Source: Chrysophaeum taylorii (Eukaryota; Sar; Pelagophyceae; Pelagomonadales; Pelagomonadaceae). From it: a stretch of 64,000 bases of DNA. The stretch covers positions 62,001 through 126,000 of the forward strand of contig JAQMWT010000464.1 in the NCBI GenBank assembly GCA_029834535.1. Reading direction: 5' to 3'. The notes below the pieces were generated by a model that ran no database searches, was not told where the DNA came from, and saw only the letters and a program-made list of their open reading frames with translations. The position numbers and the translations under genes are program-made. Shown one piece after another: positions 1 through 9,180 of this stretch; positions within the stretch are counted from its first letter, which is position 1, and the number at the start of each line of letters is the position of its first letter.

Positions 1-2340
1 CTTCCGCTCTTCCTCCAAGACAATCTCAGAGGGAATCAGTGCTGGTAGGGGATCCTGGTCTTCGTAGTTCACGGAAGCAAAGGACCCCTCCCATAAATCA
101 TTCATTTCGTCTTTCCAGAATGCATCTGTAAATTCATTCGTCGCCTGCTGATCCTCATCAGCATCGGCGATCGGTTCCGTGTCAGCTGCGGCTTTGAGTC
201 TGCAGCTGCGCGGTTGTTCTGGTGGCTTCTTCAGCAAGAAATTCCGAGCTTTCGTCCACCAATCCTGCAGGTTCCACGTCTGCTCGTCTTCGTCACACTT
301 GAGAACGCTGCTAATCTTCTTCATAAATCTATCCTTTTCTTCCGGCGGCGTATCCGTGTCTCGATCCGTAGTAATCGAAACCGTTTCGGGGGGGTCCGCA
401 GGAAAAGATGGCGTCGTCCCCGACGTCAACTCTGTCGTAAAATCGTCGTCTGCAATACTCGCGCTGGTCATCGTCTCTTCAGTCGAATGCGCGCACGAGC
501 TATCACTGCAGAAATTCATGTCTGGCTCACAGCCAGTTCGGTCGCCAGCGGTCGTCTCTGGAGGGTCCAAAGATAAGCCGATGGCATCGAGGGCTTCCTC
601 ATCAAAAATAAACGGTGGGTCGTCCAGGGACGACTCGTCAAATAACGTTAACGCAGACACTGGTTCACAAAGTGTAGCTTCTTCATCTTCCGAATCTGAA
701 TCGCATTCCCAGTATCGTGGAGCTTCGAGTTCCTCGCTCGAATATTCGAGCTCATTGCTCGACATCTGCTCATAAATCTGTGCCAAAGACCGACGAGTGG
801 TCAGCACGTCGTTGGGTGGCTCGTCCATCGGTGGGCGAGCGAGATCTTCGAATGCGGCCGCGGCAAGGGCGTCGGCTGCGTCGTCGGTGCGGGTGTCCGT
901 GTTCGGGTACACCGTCACTCCTAATGGTAAGTGTTGACCGCAAGGGGTCGTAAATGTGAGCGTTGCGCTCGAAAAACTCGAATTATATTGGTGTCGGCCT
1001 CCGTCGTATTCGTCGTCGCGCGATCGGCGTCTTCTGTGCCGGCGCGAACTTCGACTGGGGCTCTTGTTATCTTTGTCTCTCTCTGGCGTCAGTTCGGCAG
1101 GTCTTAGTACCTCTGGATCGTCCCTGTAGGCGACTGGTGCTCCCAAGTCTATCCGAACTGGCTCAATCGTCTCGTCTATCCAAACATCGACGCCTTCGTC
1201 GTCTTTTTGCCAAACCTCCGACCAAACGTAAATTAAATCTCGGTTGGCCAATAACTCCGTGCCTCGGGGTCGGAATTGTACTTCTTTCCGCTCTGGCGGT
1301 TTCTTCTTCAGGAAACATTGAGCTCGTATCCTTATCGTCGGTACGCTCATCTTCCTATTATCCATGCTGATCGTCCCATCCAAATTCGGTTCCGGGCGGC
1401 AGCTATACTCATCCCTCATAGTATGTTCGGGATCTTTCTTTATCACGTAGCCATCATCATATGCAGGCTGAAAATCTTTGAACTCTTCGTTCGTGAGTAA
1501 TACGCCAGGGCTTTCACTGAGCTCCAAAGGCAGTTCATGCGTTATAAGATTCTTCATCTCTTCCGCTTTCGTATTCATTTTCTCGGCCGTTTCACTCGGC
1601 CTCTTATCCACTCCATCGCTTCGAATATCGGCAATCGCCTCGTCACTAAAAATGTCGGCACACGAATTGTCTGCCATCGTCAAAGGGAATAAAACATCTG
1701 CAAAAACGTCTGCAGTCGGTTCGTCGGGGGGGGCTGCAAAAGAAGAAGGCGTCGTCCCCGACGTCATATCTGTCAAAAACTGGCCACCAAAGGGCACGTG
1801 ACGTTCGATGGGTGTGTACTCAGATGCGCGCTTATCATTCGAGGTAATCCTCTGCGACGCATCGTCGATCGATCGTGGAGGCGACGTGCCATCCACTTGA
1901 ATGTTCGGAGGTAAACTCATAGCATCGAGCGTAGCAGCAGCGGGTCCTTTACTTTGGGCGTCATCGGCTGCACGGGGCTCGTAAATCGGATTCACACATA
2001 ACTCCGGCGCGTCGTCAAGACCGAGGGTTGTGTCAGCTGACGACAAATCATATCGTGCCACCAACGGTGACACCGGGTTAGAAGCGGTAGACGGCTTCGA
2101 CCCGTAGTTTAACGACGTTTCGGTCAAATTCTTCGATTCTGTGGGGATTTTGGTTTGGGTGAGCTCCTTCGACTTGGATTGCTCTTGATCGTAGTTTAAC
2201 GACGTTTCGGTCATCTCGGACGACTCGTCGTCGTCGTCGCGCGGCTTCCTGACTTTCGCTCGCGTTCGCGTGGGCGGCGGTGCCTTCGAAGTTCGGAATT
2301 CTCCCTCGAGACCGTTCGCTCGCCTCGGGCGATTCGGCAT
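1..2340 (-). CDS. Unrecognised acidic low-complexity protein, partial (runs off left edge)
   Basis: The minus strand is open in one frame from about 2643 to the left edge; the first ATG in that frame is at 2340. The product is rich in Asp, Glu, Ser, Thr and Pro, with an Arg-rich patch near 1010 (SSRRHRRRRS) and internal echoes: TSGTTPS occurs near 430 and near 1765, and KKPPE follows an aromatic/Leu stretch near 225 and near 1290. This suggests internal duplication. I see no catalytic motif and do not recognise the family. It encodes the SLNY peptide motif that also marks the retroelement at 51-63 kb, so it may belong to, or derive from, a mobile element; a host gene is equally possible. The several plus-strand open frames across it are shadows. 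Confidence is for coding character, not function. Confidence 0.5.
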   Translation of the reverse strand, partial: MPNRPRRANGLEGEFRTSKAPPPTRTRAKVRKPRDDDDESSEMTETSLNYDQEQSKSKELTQTKIPTESKNLTETSLNYGSKPSTASNPVSPLVARYDLSSADTTLGLDDAPELCVNPIYEPRAADDAQSKGPAAATLDAMSLPPNIQVDGTSPPRSIDDASQRITSNDKRASEYTPIERHVPFGGQFLTDMTSGTTPSSFAAPPDEPTADVFADVLFPLTMADNSCADIFSDEAIADIRSDGVDKRPSETAEKMNTKAEEMKNLITHELPLELSESPGVLLTNEEFKDFQPAYDDGYVIKKDPEHTMRDEYSCRPEPNLDGTISMDNRKMSVPTIRIRAQCFLKKKPPERKEVQFRPRGTELLANRDLIYVWSEVWQKDDEGVDVWIDETIEPVRIDLGAPVAYRDDPEVLRPAELTPERDKDNKSPSRSSRRHRRRRSRDDEYDGGRHQYNSSFSSATLTFTTPCGQHLPLGVTVYPNTDTRTDDAADALAAAAFEDLARPPMDEPPNDVLTTRRSLAQIYEQMSSNELEYSSEELEAPRYWECDSDSEDEEATLCEPVSALTLFDESSLDDPPFIFDEEALDAIGLSLDPPETTAGDRTGCEPDMNFCSDSSCAHSTEETMTSASIADDDFTTELTSGTTPSFPADPPETVSITTDRDTDTPPEEKDRFMKKISSVLKCDEDEQTWNLQDWWTKARNFLLKKPPEQPRSCRLKAAADTEPIADADEDQQATNEFTDAFWKDEMNDLWEGSFASVNYEDQDPLPALIPSEIVLEEERK

Positions 2341-2690
2341 ACGCAATTCATCTATTTCATGTGTCAACGCGCTTGCTTGATCTTGGAGGGCGTCGACCCG
2401 TAGTTTAACGACGTTTCGGTCAAATTCTTCGATTCTGTGGGGATTTTGGTTTGGGTGAGCTCCTTCGACTTGGATTGCTCTTGATCGTAGTTTAACGACG
2501 TTTCGGTCATCTCGGACGACTCGTCGTCGTCGTCGCGCGGCTTCCTGACTTTCGCTCGCGTTCGCGTGGGCGGCGGTGCCTTCGAAGTTCGGAATTCTCC
2601 CTCGAGACCGTTCGCTCGCCTCGGGCGATTCGGCATACGCAATTCATCTATTTCATGTGTCAACGCGCTTGCTTGATCTTGGAGGGCGTC
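2098..2690. repeat. 296-bp tandem direct duplication
   Basis: Two consecutive copies, about 2098-2393 and 2394-2690, look identical by eye. Each contains two copies of the 22-bp SLNY-coding motif, a GTC-trinucleotide run and a GAATTC site. The duplication sits where the two minus-strand frames listed here overlap. Identity across the whole unit indicates either a very recent duplication or an assembly error. Confidence 0.85.
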
Positions 2691-3155
2691 TGCTCGAGCA
2701 TTGGCCATACGCAGTTGCTCTCGCATTATTTTTATCTCCTTCCGGTGTAGCCGTTCTTTTCGTTCGTTCTCTTCCCCTAATAGTTTTAAAAGTCGTTCTT
2801 GCGCGCGTTCGTTCTCTTCGCGTAATGCCCGCAAGTGAGTTTCGTAGAACTCATTCATTTTCGTTGCATCCGGGGGTTCTGCACGCGTTGACGGAGCTGT
2901 CGATCGTCCTCCCGCCGGTCTCTCCGTGGGCTTGTCGTAGTTGTAGTTTAGCTCTTCTTCCTCGTCAACTTCTGTATCGTGCTCTTCTTCATCGTCATCA
3001 TTATCATCATCATCATTCCGCTCGTTCGTCTCATCCTGACGGCTTGGCGGTTCTTCATATCGTAGCTGCTCGACGGCAGCATCATCGTCTTCCATATCGG
3101 CTCTGGCTCGTTCTAGTCGGCCGAGATCAGAACGGGTCCAAAATAATTGAGTCAT
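2364..3155 (-). CDS. Acidic coiled-coil protein of unknown function
   Basis: 263-residue frame beginning at an ATG at 3155. Residues about 20-70 are very acidic with Asp and Glu runs. Residues about 95-170 form a heptad-like, Glu/Arg/Leu-rich coiled coil (ENERAQERLLKLLGEENERK region). The tail is basic, carries two T-E-T-S-L-N-Y motifs and lies within the 296-bp tandem repeat. No known domain is recognised. A coiled coil with acidic and basic low-complexity flanks would suit a structural or nucleic-acid-associated protein, but that is inference. The motif shared with the retroelement at 51-63 kb raises the possibility that this too is element-derived. Confidence 0.5.
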   Translation of the reverse strand: MTQLFWTRSDLGRLERARADMEDDDAAVEQLRYEEPPSRQDETNERNDDDDNDDDEEEHDTEVDEEEELNYNYDKPTERPAGGRSTAPSTRAEPPDATKMNEFYETHLRALREENERAQERLLKLLGEENERKERLHRKEIKIMREQLRMANARADALQDQASALTHEIDELRMPNRPRRANGLEGEFRTSKAPPPTRTRAKVRKPRDDDDESSEMTETSLNYDQEQSKSKELTQTKIPTESKNLTETSLNYGSTPSKIKQAR

Positions 3156-3889
3156 CGTCGTTCTCGTGCTCCTTCGGCTCCGGAACTTCTAATCGTCCAC
3201 GACATGCGTAATATCGTCGTTGCGTGCGTCTTCCACCGACAAATCTATCCGTACGGTGGGCGGCAGAACTCGTCTCTGCCCGGCAAACAATGCCTTATCC
3301 GTGAGTTGCGATCTCACTCCGCTCGCCTGCGGCAGCGGTACCCGGGTTGCGCGTCGGTTAGCACCAAATCGCGCGTCGTCACTTCCGACGACAAACGTAT
3401 CCGGCCGGGGAACTTTCCCACGGCAATGGTCCTTCTGGAATTCCTTGTCGGCGCGCTTGATCAGGGCGCGCACGGCTTGTCCGGACCGTGTAGAGAATGC
3501 AAGATGCACTAGTTCGTTGCGACCGATATAGTCGCTCGAATCTCATATCCTCCACCACCTGTGGCGTAAGGAGAATTTTAGGGGCTACCTGGCGTGCCTT
3601 CGAATCCTGGCTCGCCGATCGCGTCCGTGCCCTTGGTGGGATCACTGGACGAGGATGGCCGTTCTCCCGCCACGCGACCACAAACAACTCCTGCGCCTGG
3701 TCCTCTCAACTTGAGGATCGGCTGTTGCTTTATGATCAAGGATAATCGAAATCAGAAATCAGGGTGACACATGTCACGGAAAAGGAAGATGATGTCATAG
3801 AAAACTCTGACATCATCGGAACGGAGTAGGGTGCCCGTGAAAAGGGGGGGCCCTAGAAGAGGGGTAAGCCTTCGGAGACGGGAGTTGCC
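3156..3889. other. No confident gene; short minus-strand coding-like stretch
   Basis: The minus strand has an open stretch at about 3189-3540 with coding-like composition and no known domain; it could belong with the reading frames to its left. The remainder to 3889 shows nothing I can name. Confidence 0.3.
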
Positions 3890-4210
3890 GCCACAGCCGC
3901 ACGACGGGTCGAGGTTGCGAAGACCTTAAGCACCTTAAGCTCGCGCTCAAAGTCAGCATGCCGTTGGTTGTCAGGGAGTTGAAAACTCGACTGTAAAGAG
4001 CGAGGCGTCGTCTTCCGACCCATCCTAGTCGGCCGAAAAGAACTCCGACGCCTCGTCTCCTGAAAAGGCCGCGGCCATGCGCGCGTTGCCAGCATCGACA
4101 ACATTGTTTCGACGGGGCGTGAGAATGGCGCGCTGAAAGTGCCGCCGCGGGTCGTGGAAATAGTCTGCGAGGTCGCCGTAGACGGCTTGGATGACCTCCT
4201 TATCCTTGGG
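3890..4210 (-). mobile_element. Helitron-type remnant, copy A (helicase fragment)
   Basis: About 320 bp nearly match two further places in the window (5770-6075 and 9795-10090). Read on the minus strand in copy B, the shared block resembles the PIF1-like helicase of Helitrons, including a run like RAILTPRR-N-VVDADNAR, which corresponds to the conserved helicase stretch around ILxPxNxxVxxIN. Copy A stops before the C-terminal motifs seen in B and C and has no recognisable ends. It is not functional as it stands. Confidence 0.55.
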
Positions 4211-4261
4211 CGGCGCGGCACAGGGCTTTGGGTGAAAGTTTTTTTAAGGTCGACTACTAAG

Positions 4262-4380
4262 AGGGGGTTTTTTCCGGCCTTTTTCTCGGGGGGCAAGCCC
4301 CCCGAACCCCTCGACAATTGGGGGGCTCTGCCCCCCAAACCCCCCGCCGGGGGACACCCCCGGACCCCCCACCGCCTCGA
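4262..4380. repeat. G-run/C-run nested inverted repeats
   Basis: A run of short perfect hairpins: GGGGGGCAAGCCCCCC, GGGGGGCTCTGCCCCCC and a CCCCCCGCCGGGGG-type palindrome, separated by AACCCC linkers. Palindromic G/C clusters like this occur in many algal genomes as dispersed repeats. It could form cruciforms or G-quadruplexes, but no function can be read from the sequence. Confidence 0.7.
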
Positions 4381-5569
4381 CGGCCGCCGTGTCTCGGGAG
4401 CCGACCAAAAACGCCGTCGCACGCCCTGGAAATTCTGTCTTTTCGGTTGTTGAAGATTTCTGCGCAATTTTTCGTTCTTGGGTTAAGCTTTAAGTACATT
4501 GGCGGGGCGGACGAGGAGACTGTGCAAACAAAAAGGAGGAGAAGCGAAAGGCTTGGACTATGACGAGGGAGAGGAGGTGTTGGGCGGACGGCCGACAAAG
4601 TTACAGACTCCAGGAGCCAGGAGTGGTGTCGCTGGCTCGCTTCGTGCAGGTGGCGCCCGATCGATCTCAAGCGGAAAGAGCGCGAGTTCGCTCCCGAAAG
4701 GGAGCGAACTGTTCGGATGGTGGCAGTAGAGGACGAGTCGAAGACTCATTGGCGCTCGGCCTCACCAATGAGTCGTCGAGCGAAGCAGAGCCTACACGTC
4801 GTGCCAGTACTCTCGATTCTTTCGAGCCCGACGTTAAACGGCGTCTCTCGTCGAGTGGAACTTCGACGAACTCTCTGTCACCCCGTCGGAGTAGTAGGTG
4901 CCGTCTCGACAGCTATCCCGCTGTCGACGAAGCTCGCGCTGCAGCTACGTCAATAATCGAGGAACTGAAGAGCGTGCTCGAGTCGTAGCTCGACGTCCTC
5001 CGGTCGCAAAAAAAAAACCGCAACCACCGCGTCGGTCATCTATACGGAGAACCGCGGCTGTCTCTCCGGCAAAGCTGAAGTCAAACTGGCGAGGAGTACC
5101 GGATGGTTGTGTTTTGCATCGCGCGCGACGTTCGCTGCATTTGGCTTGGTTCCGCGCTTCTCGACTCGTCCAGAGTTATGCTTGCTCCCAGGAACTTGTC
5201 GATGCGGTCGGATATCTAGGCCTTTGATGTCTTGGCTAGGAATGAGCAGAGTGAGCCGACCGAGGAGTGACTCAATCCTGATCCAAGGCTGCTCGTAGCA
5301 GCGTTGGACGAGGAGGCGTGCTGCGATGGCAGCGGGCCGCTCGAGAAGAGTGTCCGAGCGCGCCTCGTCGGCGAGCACGGCCTATAGGAGACCAGACGCA
5401 CGCGATGACTCGCGCGACATAGCACCACACTCGTCTGACTTGATGGTCGCCCGCGCACATCATCGGACAGACCCGTATGTCTGAGAAACGAACCATCAAA
5501 GAGGCGTACGAGCACTACTCCGCCGTCGCGCGATTTGGCTCTTGTCGAGTCTTGGGAGACCTTTCTCGG
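4381..5569. other. No confident gene; one plus-strand reading frame
   Basis: Lies between two Helitron-type fragments. A plus-strand frame from an ATG at 4560 to 4988 (142 residues) is Ser/Arg-rich and ends in a short helix-like segment (AATSIIEELKSVLES). It has no recognisable domain and may be spurious or transposon-derived. Nothing else is recognised. Confidence 0.3.
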
Positions 5570-6147
5570 CTAATTCATCAGAGGTGCGCTTCGGCATCCG
5601 AGCCACGTAGAGCTGGACGTGGCAGAAGACGGGCTTGGGAACGAGGACGCCGACCTCGCGGGGCGTCTGGCCCTGGCTCTTGTTGATCGTTTGGCGTAGG
5701 CGGGCCTCAAGGGATACAGGTTGGAGGAGCCTCGGTGACAACGACACGATCGATCATGTATCTGGTACCGTTGCAGTGGCCGTGCGACGGTTCGAGGCTG
5801 CGAAGACATTAAGCTCGCGATCAAAGTGAGCATGCCGTTGGTTGTCAGGGAGTCGAAAACTCGACTGTAAAGAGCGAGGCGTCGGCTTCCGACCCAGCCT
5901 AGTCAGCCGAAAAGAACTCCGACGCCTCGTCTCCGGGAAAAAAAGGCCGCGGTCATGCGCGCGTTGTCAGCATCGACAACATCGTTTCGACGGGGCGTGA
6001 GAATGGCGCGCTGAAAGAGCCGCCGCGGGTCGTGGAAATAGTCTGCGAGGTCGCCGTAGACGGCTTGGAGGATCACTGTCTGGCTCTCGCGCCTACCTGA
6101 TCCTTACTCTCGCGCCTATCTGATCCTTACCCTAAATCGAGGGACAA

Positions 6148-6182
<35 letters not shown>

Positions 6183-6203
6183 TCTGTCGATTAGTAGTTA
6201 GGA
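5570..6203 (-). mobile_element. Helitron-type remnant, copy B, with helicase C-terminus and 5' end
   Basis: On the minus strand, 6060-5950 encodes a RAILTPRRNDVVDADNAR-like stretch and 5690-5590 encodes TINKSQGQTPREVGV followed by PVFCHVQLYVA. These match the C-terminal motifs of PIF1-like Helitron helicases (INKSQGQT, then a P-F-x-x-G/H-QLYVALSR type run). The frame is broken between them. The minus-strand 5' end at 6203 reads TCCTAACTACTAATCGACAG: it starts with TC and is preceded by A, as expected for a Helitron 5' terminus inserted in an AT site. The same terminus ends copy C. The Rep domain and 3' end are not seen, so this is a truncated remnant. Confidence 0.6.
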
Positions 6204-6638
6204 TATAGGATGACGTAAAAGATGTGGAAGTTCGCGTGAAGTTCACTTGTAGCCAAAGCTACAAAGGTGTGCAAACGAGAATGTAGATTTCCGGTATAAT
6301 GTTACTACTGAAGGCACCACTCTCTTCGAAGGTTATCCGCCGAGTCAACGAATGGTTCCTGTTGGCATAATATAAATTCATGAGACGCTACAAACTAACC
6401 CCCACGCTCTCCCAAACCCCCGAAGGAACACGCCCTCCAGTCAGTCAGTCTCAGTTGACCTTTAAAACCCCAAAGAAACCGAATCTTACCCCGAGCCCTC
6501 GCGACGACGCCTTCTTTGTAAAAAAAACCAAGTTCTTCCCTGGTCAGCGTCGTCGGCCTTGGTTAACCAAGATTATCCTATGAATTCTCGCCGGCTCAAG
6601 AATCAAGCTCGTTAGTTCGCGCGTCACCCTATATATAT
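6204..6638. other. Intergenic, nothing recognised
   Basis: Between the Helitron-type end and the TPR gene. The base composition is less GC-rich than the genes around it and no supported reading frame is present. Confidence 0.5.
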
Positions 6639-7310
6639 CTACGAGATGACGCAGCGCCGAGGTGGAGGCGGGGTGGTCAGCTTGCCGTCGAAGAGGGCCT
6701 TTTGCTGCGCGCGGAGGGTCCTGCGGTCCTGGCGCACGTTCGCGAGGGCCGTGCGAAGATGGCGGTCGGCGGGCGCGAGCTTCGCCGCGGCGAGGAGATC
6801 TCTCTCCGCCGCGTCGTAGTCCCCCGTGGCCTCGATCGTCGCCTTGGCGCGCCAGTACAAGGCTTTGGGTTTCGTATCGTCGAGGCCGTACTCCTCGCAC
6901 AAGCCGCAGGCCGCGTCGGCGTGGCGTCTTGCCTCGGTGACGTCGCCGCGGTCGTTTCCGCCAGCCCGCAGCGCGAGCAAGCACTGCACCAAATTGAGGC
7001 GCGAAGGAACCTGGACGTCGAAGAGCATGCGCTGGTGGTGGTCGGTCATCTCGATCTTGACGTAGCCCGTCTCGAAATCGACGTGCCAAAAGCCTCGGAG
7101 GTAGCAGTCGAGTGCCCTCGAGTTGTCGGTGCCGAAGAGCTCGTTGCCGGCGAGCCGGAGCGCGCGCGATGCGGCGAGCCTCGTCTCGAAGACGGCACCG
7201 CGGGGAGCGCGGAGCTTTTGATCGAGCGAATAGTCACCCCACGCCTCGGGCGATGCCTCGAGCGTCGGGTCGCTTCGGAGAGCATTTTGGTCGGGCTCTT
7301 CATCAAACAT
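6639..7310 (-). CDS. Tetratricopeptide-repeat protein (FKBP/AIP-like TPR module)
   Basis: 223 residues from the ATG at 7310. Residues about 44-80 (ALRLAGNELFGTDNSRALDCYLRGFW) resemble the first TPR of FKBP, CYP40 or AIP-type co-chaperones. A second helical pair containing a LNLVQCLLAL stretch, and a third with KALYWRAKATIEATGDYDAAERDL, follow to about residue 190, giving the usual three-repeat cradle. No prolyl isomerase or other catalytic domain is attached. By family knowledge such modules bind partner C-termini (Hsp90 or Hsp70); that role here is inference. It is divergently arranged with the peptidase gene, 84 bp between start codons. No signal peptide is visible, so probably cytosolic. 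Confidence 0.8.
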   Translation of the reverse strand: MFDEEPDQNALRSDPTLEASPEAWGDYSLDQKLRAPRGAVFETRLAASRALRLAGNELFGTDNSRALDCYLRGFWHVDFETGYVKIEMTDHHQRMLFDVQVPSRLNLVQCLLALRAGGNDRGDVTEARRHADAACGLCEEYGLDDTKPKALYWRAKATIEATGDYDAAERDLLAAAKLAPADRHLRTALANVRQDRRTLRAQQKALFDGKLTTPPPPRRCVIS

Positions 7311-7394
7311 CTCGCTCCCGTTACTAACCCGCAGTCAACTAACTAACCACCTTAGTAGTGGTAAAGTAAGTTTGTTTTATTTTATTTAGCCCAT

Positions 7395-7880
7395 ATGTTT
7401 GCGAGACGATTGTCGTCCGCGGCGGCCGCGACGTCGTCGTCGTCGCTCCGCGAGGCCGCCGAGACGGTGTGGGGCATCACGAAGTTTGCAGCCTTTCTCC
7501 ACTGCCTCCACGAGTACGTCGTCGAAATCTCTATGTGCTGCGGCCCCAGCATGCTCCCGACGCTGAACGCCGCGGGGGATATCGTGCTGATGGACCGCAT
7601 CTCGCACCGCTTCGACCGCATCAAGACGGGCGATGTCGTCATCTGTAAGTCCCCCACCGACGCGACCCAAACGGTCTGCAAGCGCGTCGCCGCTGTTGGG
7701 GGCGAGGTAGTACCGGGGAGCTTGCGCCGCCGGACGGTTCCCCCCGGTTGCATTTGGCTCCTCGGCGACAACCCCGACAACTCGACCGACTCTCGCTACT
7801 ACGGCGCTGTCCCCGCCGGCCTCATCAAGGGCCGCGTCTTTTGCCGCATCTACCCTCTCAACCAGGCCAGGCTGTTTTAA
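7395..7880 (+). CDS. IMP1: Mitochondrial inner membrane peptidase, IMP1-type (S26 signal peptidase family)
   Basis: 161 residues, close to the usual length for IMP1. Expected motifs are in order: the catalytic Ser in CCGPSMLPT (Ser52), the catalytic Lys in TVCKRVAAVGGE (Lys96), and the GDNPDNSTDSRYYG box at 124-137. The N-terminus is rich in Ser, Ala and Arg with a hydrophobic helix at about 28-45, compatible with inner-membrane anchoring and the active site facing the intermembrane space. The family removes sorting signals from proteins delivered to the intermembrane space. IMP1 rather than IMP2 is favoured by length and by the GDNPDNS.DSR box; not fully proven. The start is the first ATG after an upstream AT-rich stretch shared with the divergent TPR gene. 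Confidence 0.88.
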   Translation: MFARRLSSAAAATSSSSLREAAETVWGITKFAAFLHCLHEYVVEISMCCGPSMLPTLNAAGDIVLMDRISHRFDRIKTGDVVICKSPTDATQTVCKRVAAVGGEVVPGSLRRRTVPPGCIWLLGDNPDNSTDSRYYGAVPAGLIKGRVFCRIYPLNQARLF

Positions 7881-7963
7881 TTTTGAGTAAAGTAATAAGC
7901 CAAAGAAGCCCCCCCCCCCCTTTAACGAAAAGTATCGTCGTCGTCGGATGGCAAACTAGAGTT

Positions 7964-9010
7964 CTAGTTATTATTATTATTATTATTATTAGCCGCCGCG
8001 GCGAGGAGGTGGGGGGAGAGCCAGCCGGCGACGGGGTGGTCGACGCGCGCGCGCGGCTTGGAACCGCCGGTGGGGTAGCGGACCTCGGCGACGCGGCAGG
8101 GTTTCCCCGACTCGAGGACGGCGACCTGAGGGGAGTCCAGGTCGATGCCCTCGCGGACGAGAGCACCCTTCTTGCTGACGACGACGTAGGGCCCGGGCAA
8201 GATCGGCGGAAGGAGCTCGTCGCAGTAGGCCGCGAGAAAAGCAATAAAATCCGCGGGGTCCTCGACCAGGTATCGGTGGGGCGTGGACCAAGGAAGTGGC
8301 GTGACGTCGAACCACTGGACGTCGAAAGCATCGGACGACGTATGCTCGCGCCACGCTTCGAGTTGGTCGGACGTAAAGCGGTCGTCTCCTCTCGCGCCGC
8401 ACGCGACGATAGGGATCGGAAGTCTTTCGACTTTGGGCTCGTAGGTCTCCAAGAGCCGAAAATCGGCGCGCAATAGAGGTTCGACGTAGCGCCTCACTGT
8501 GTCTAACTGAAGATCCGGATTTTTGCCGTAGCGACGCTCGAAATTTTCCCAAAAAGCAGCCGATGGCAACCCGCCGAGCGCCGGGGCTCGCGTGTCCGTG
8601 TCGCGGGAGAGAGACGCCAGGTGGGCAGCGCGTGCCCCCGAGACTACGAGGGCCAGCGGCGCTCGGAGCTTCTTCTCCAAGACGAGCCGCGCGCTCTCGT
8701 AAGCCATCCACGCCCCGAGCGAATGCCCCATAATCACGTATGGCTTGTCCAACGGAAGGTTCGCCACCAACTCGCCCACCGTCGCGTGCATATCCTCCGG
8801 CTTGGCCTCCATCATTCGCGTGTTGCGACCGGGGAGTTCTACGGGAATAATCTCGATGCGCGGACCCACCTTTGCCTGCCACCCATGAAACGCCCACGCC
8901 CCCATGCCGGCCTGCGGGATGCAGATCACGCGGATCCCGACCATCGTCTCCTCCACCTCCACCTTCGGCCCCAAGTCCACCCACGCACCATACTTCTTCA
9001 ACCCAGCCAT
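7964..9010 (-). CDS. Type II thioesterase (GrsT/RifR-like alpha/beta hydrolase) with C-terminal SH3-like tail
   Basis: 348 residues from the ATG at 9010 (MAGLKKYGAW). The N-terminal half has the family's IPQAGMGAWAFHGW oxyanion region, PVELPGRNTR, and the nucleophile elbow GHSLGAWMAYE (Ser97). An Asp near GARGDDRFT and a His in PWSTPHRYL complete the triad. Such enzymes release misprimed or finished acyl chains from polyketide or non-ribosomal peptide carrier proteins, so a PKS or NRPS elsewhere in the genome is likely (inference). After residue about 275 a short segment (ALVREGIDLDSPQV...AGWLSPHLL) resembles an SH3-like fold, unusual for stand-alone type II enzymes. The protein ends in eight Asn from an ATT repeat that runs into the stop. 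A longer 5' extension through a GT repeat is open but unlikely to be coding. Confidence 0.85.
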   Translation of the reverse strand: MAGLKKYGAWVDLGPKVEVEETMVGIRVICIPQAGMGAWAFHGWQAKVGPRIEIIPVELPGRNTRMMEAKPEDMHATVGELVANLPLDKPYVIMGHSLGAWMAYESARLVLEKKLRAPLALVVSGARAAHLASLSRDTDTRAPALGGLPSAAFWENFERRYGKNPDLQLDTVRRYVEPLLRADFRLLETYEPKVERLPIPIVACGARGDDRFTSDQLEAWREHTSSDAFDVQWFDVTPLPWSTPHRYLVEDPADFIAFLAAYCDELLPPILPGPYVVVSKKGALVREGIDLDSPQVAVLESGKPCRVAEVRYPTGGSKPRARVDHPVAGWLSPHLLAAAANNNNNNNN

Positions 9011-9180
9011 GTTTGGGATATGGTAACAAGTCTCGCTGTTACCACCACCACCACCACCACAAAAAGGTGTGTGTGTGTGTGTGTGTGTTCTTCTTCTGGG
9101 GGGTTCGTTCCTTCTGGCGCTCGCAACAAACAATTCGGGGGGGATCTCTATTAATTAATTAATTAATTAACACAAGTGCA

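Noticed and set aside
179-1801. Several plus-strand open frames
   Set aside because: They are antisense shadows of the continuous minus-strand coding region; their composition mirrors it and they contain no domains.
2098-2690. The tandem duplication as an intron created by duplication
   Set aside because: No AGGT-type pair of splice sites occurs at the repeat period on the minus strand.
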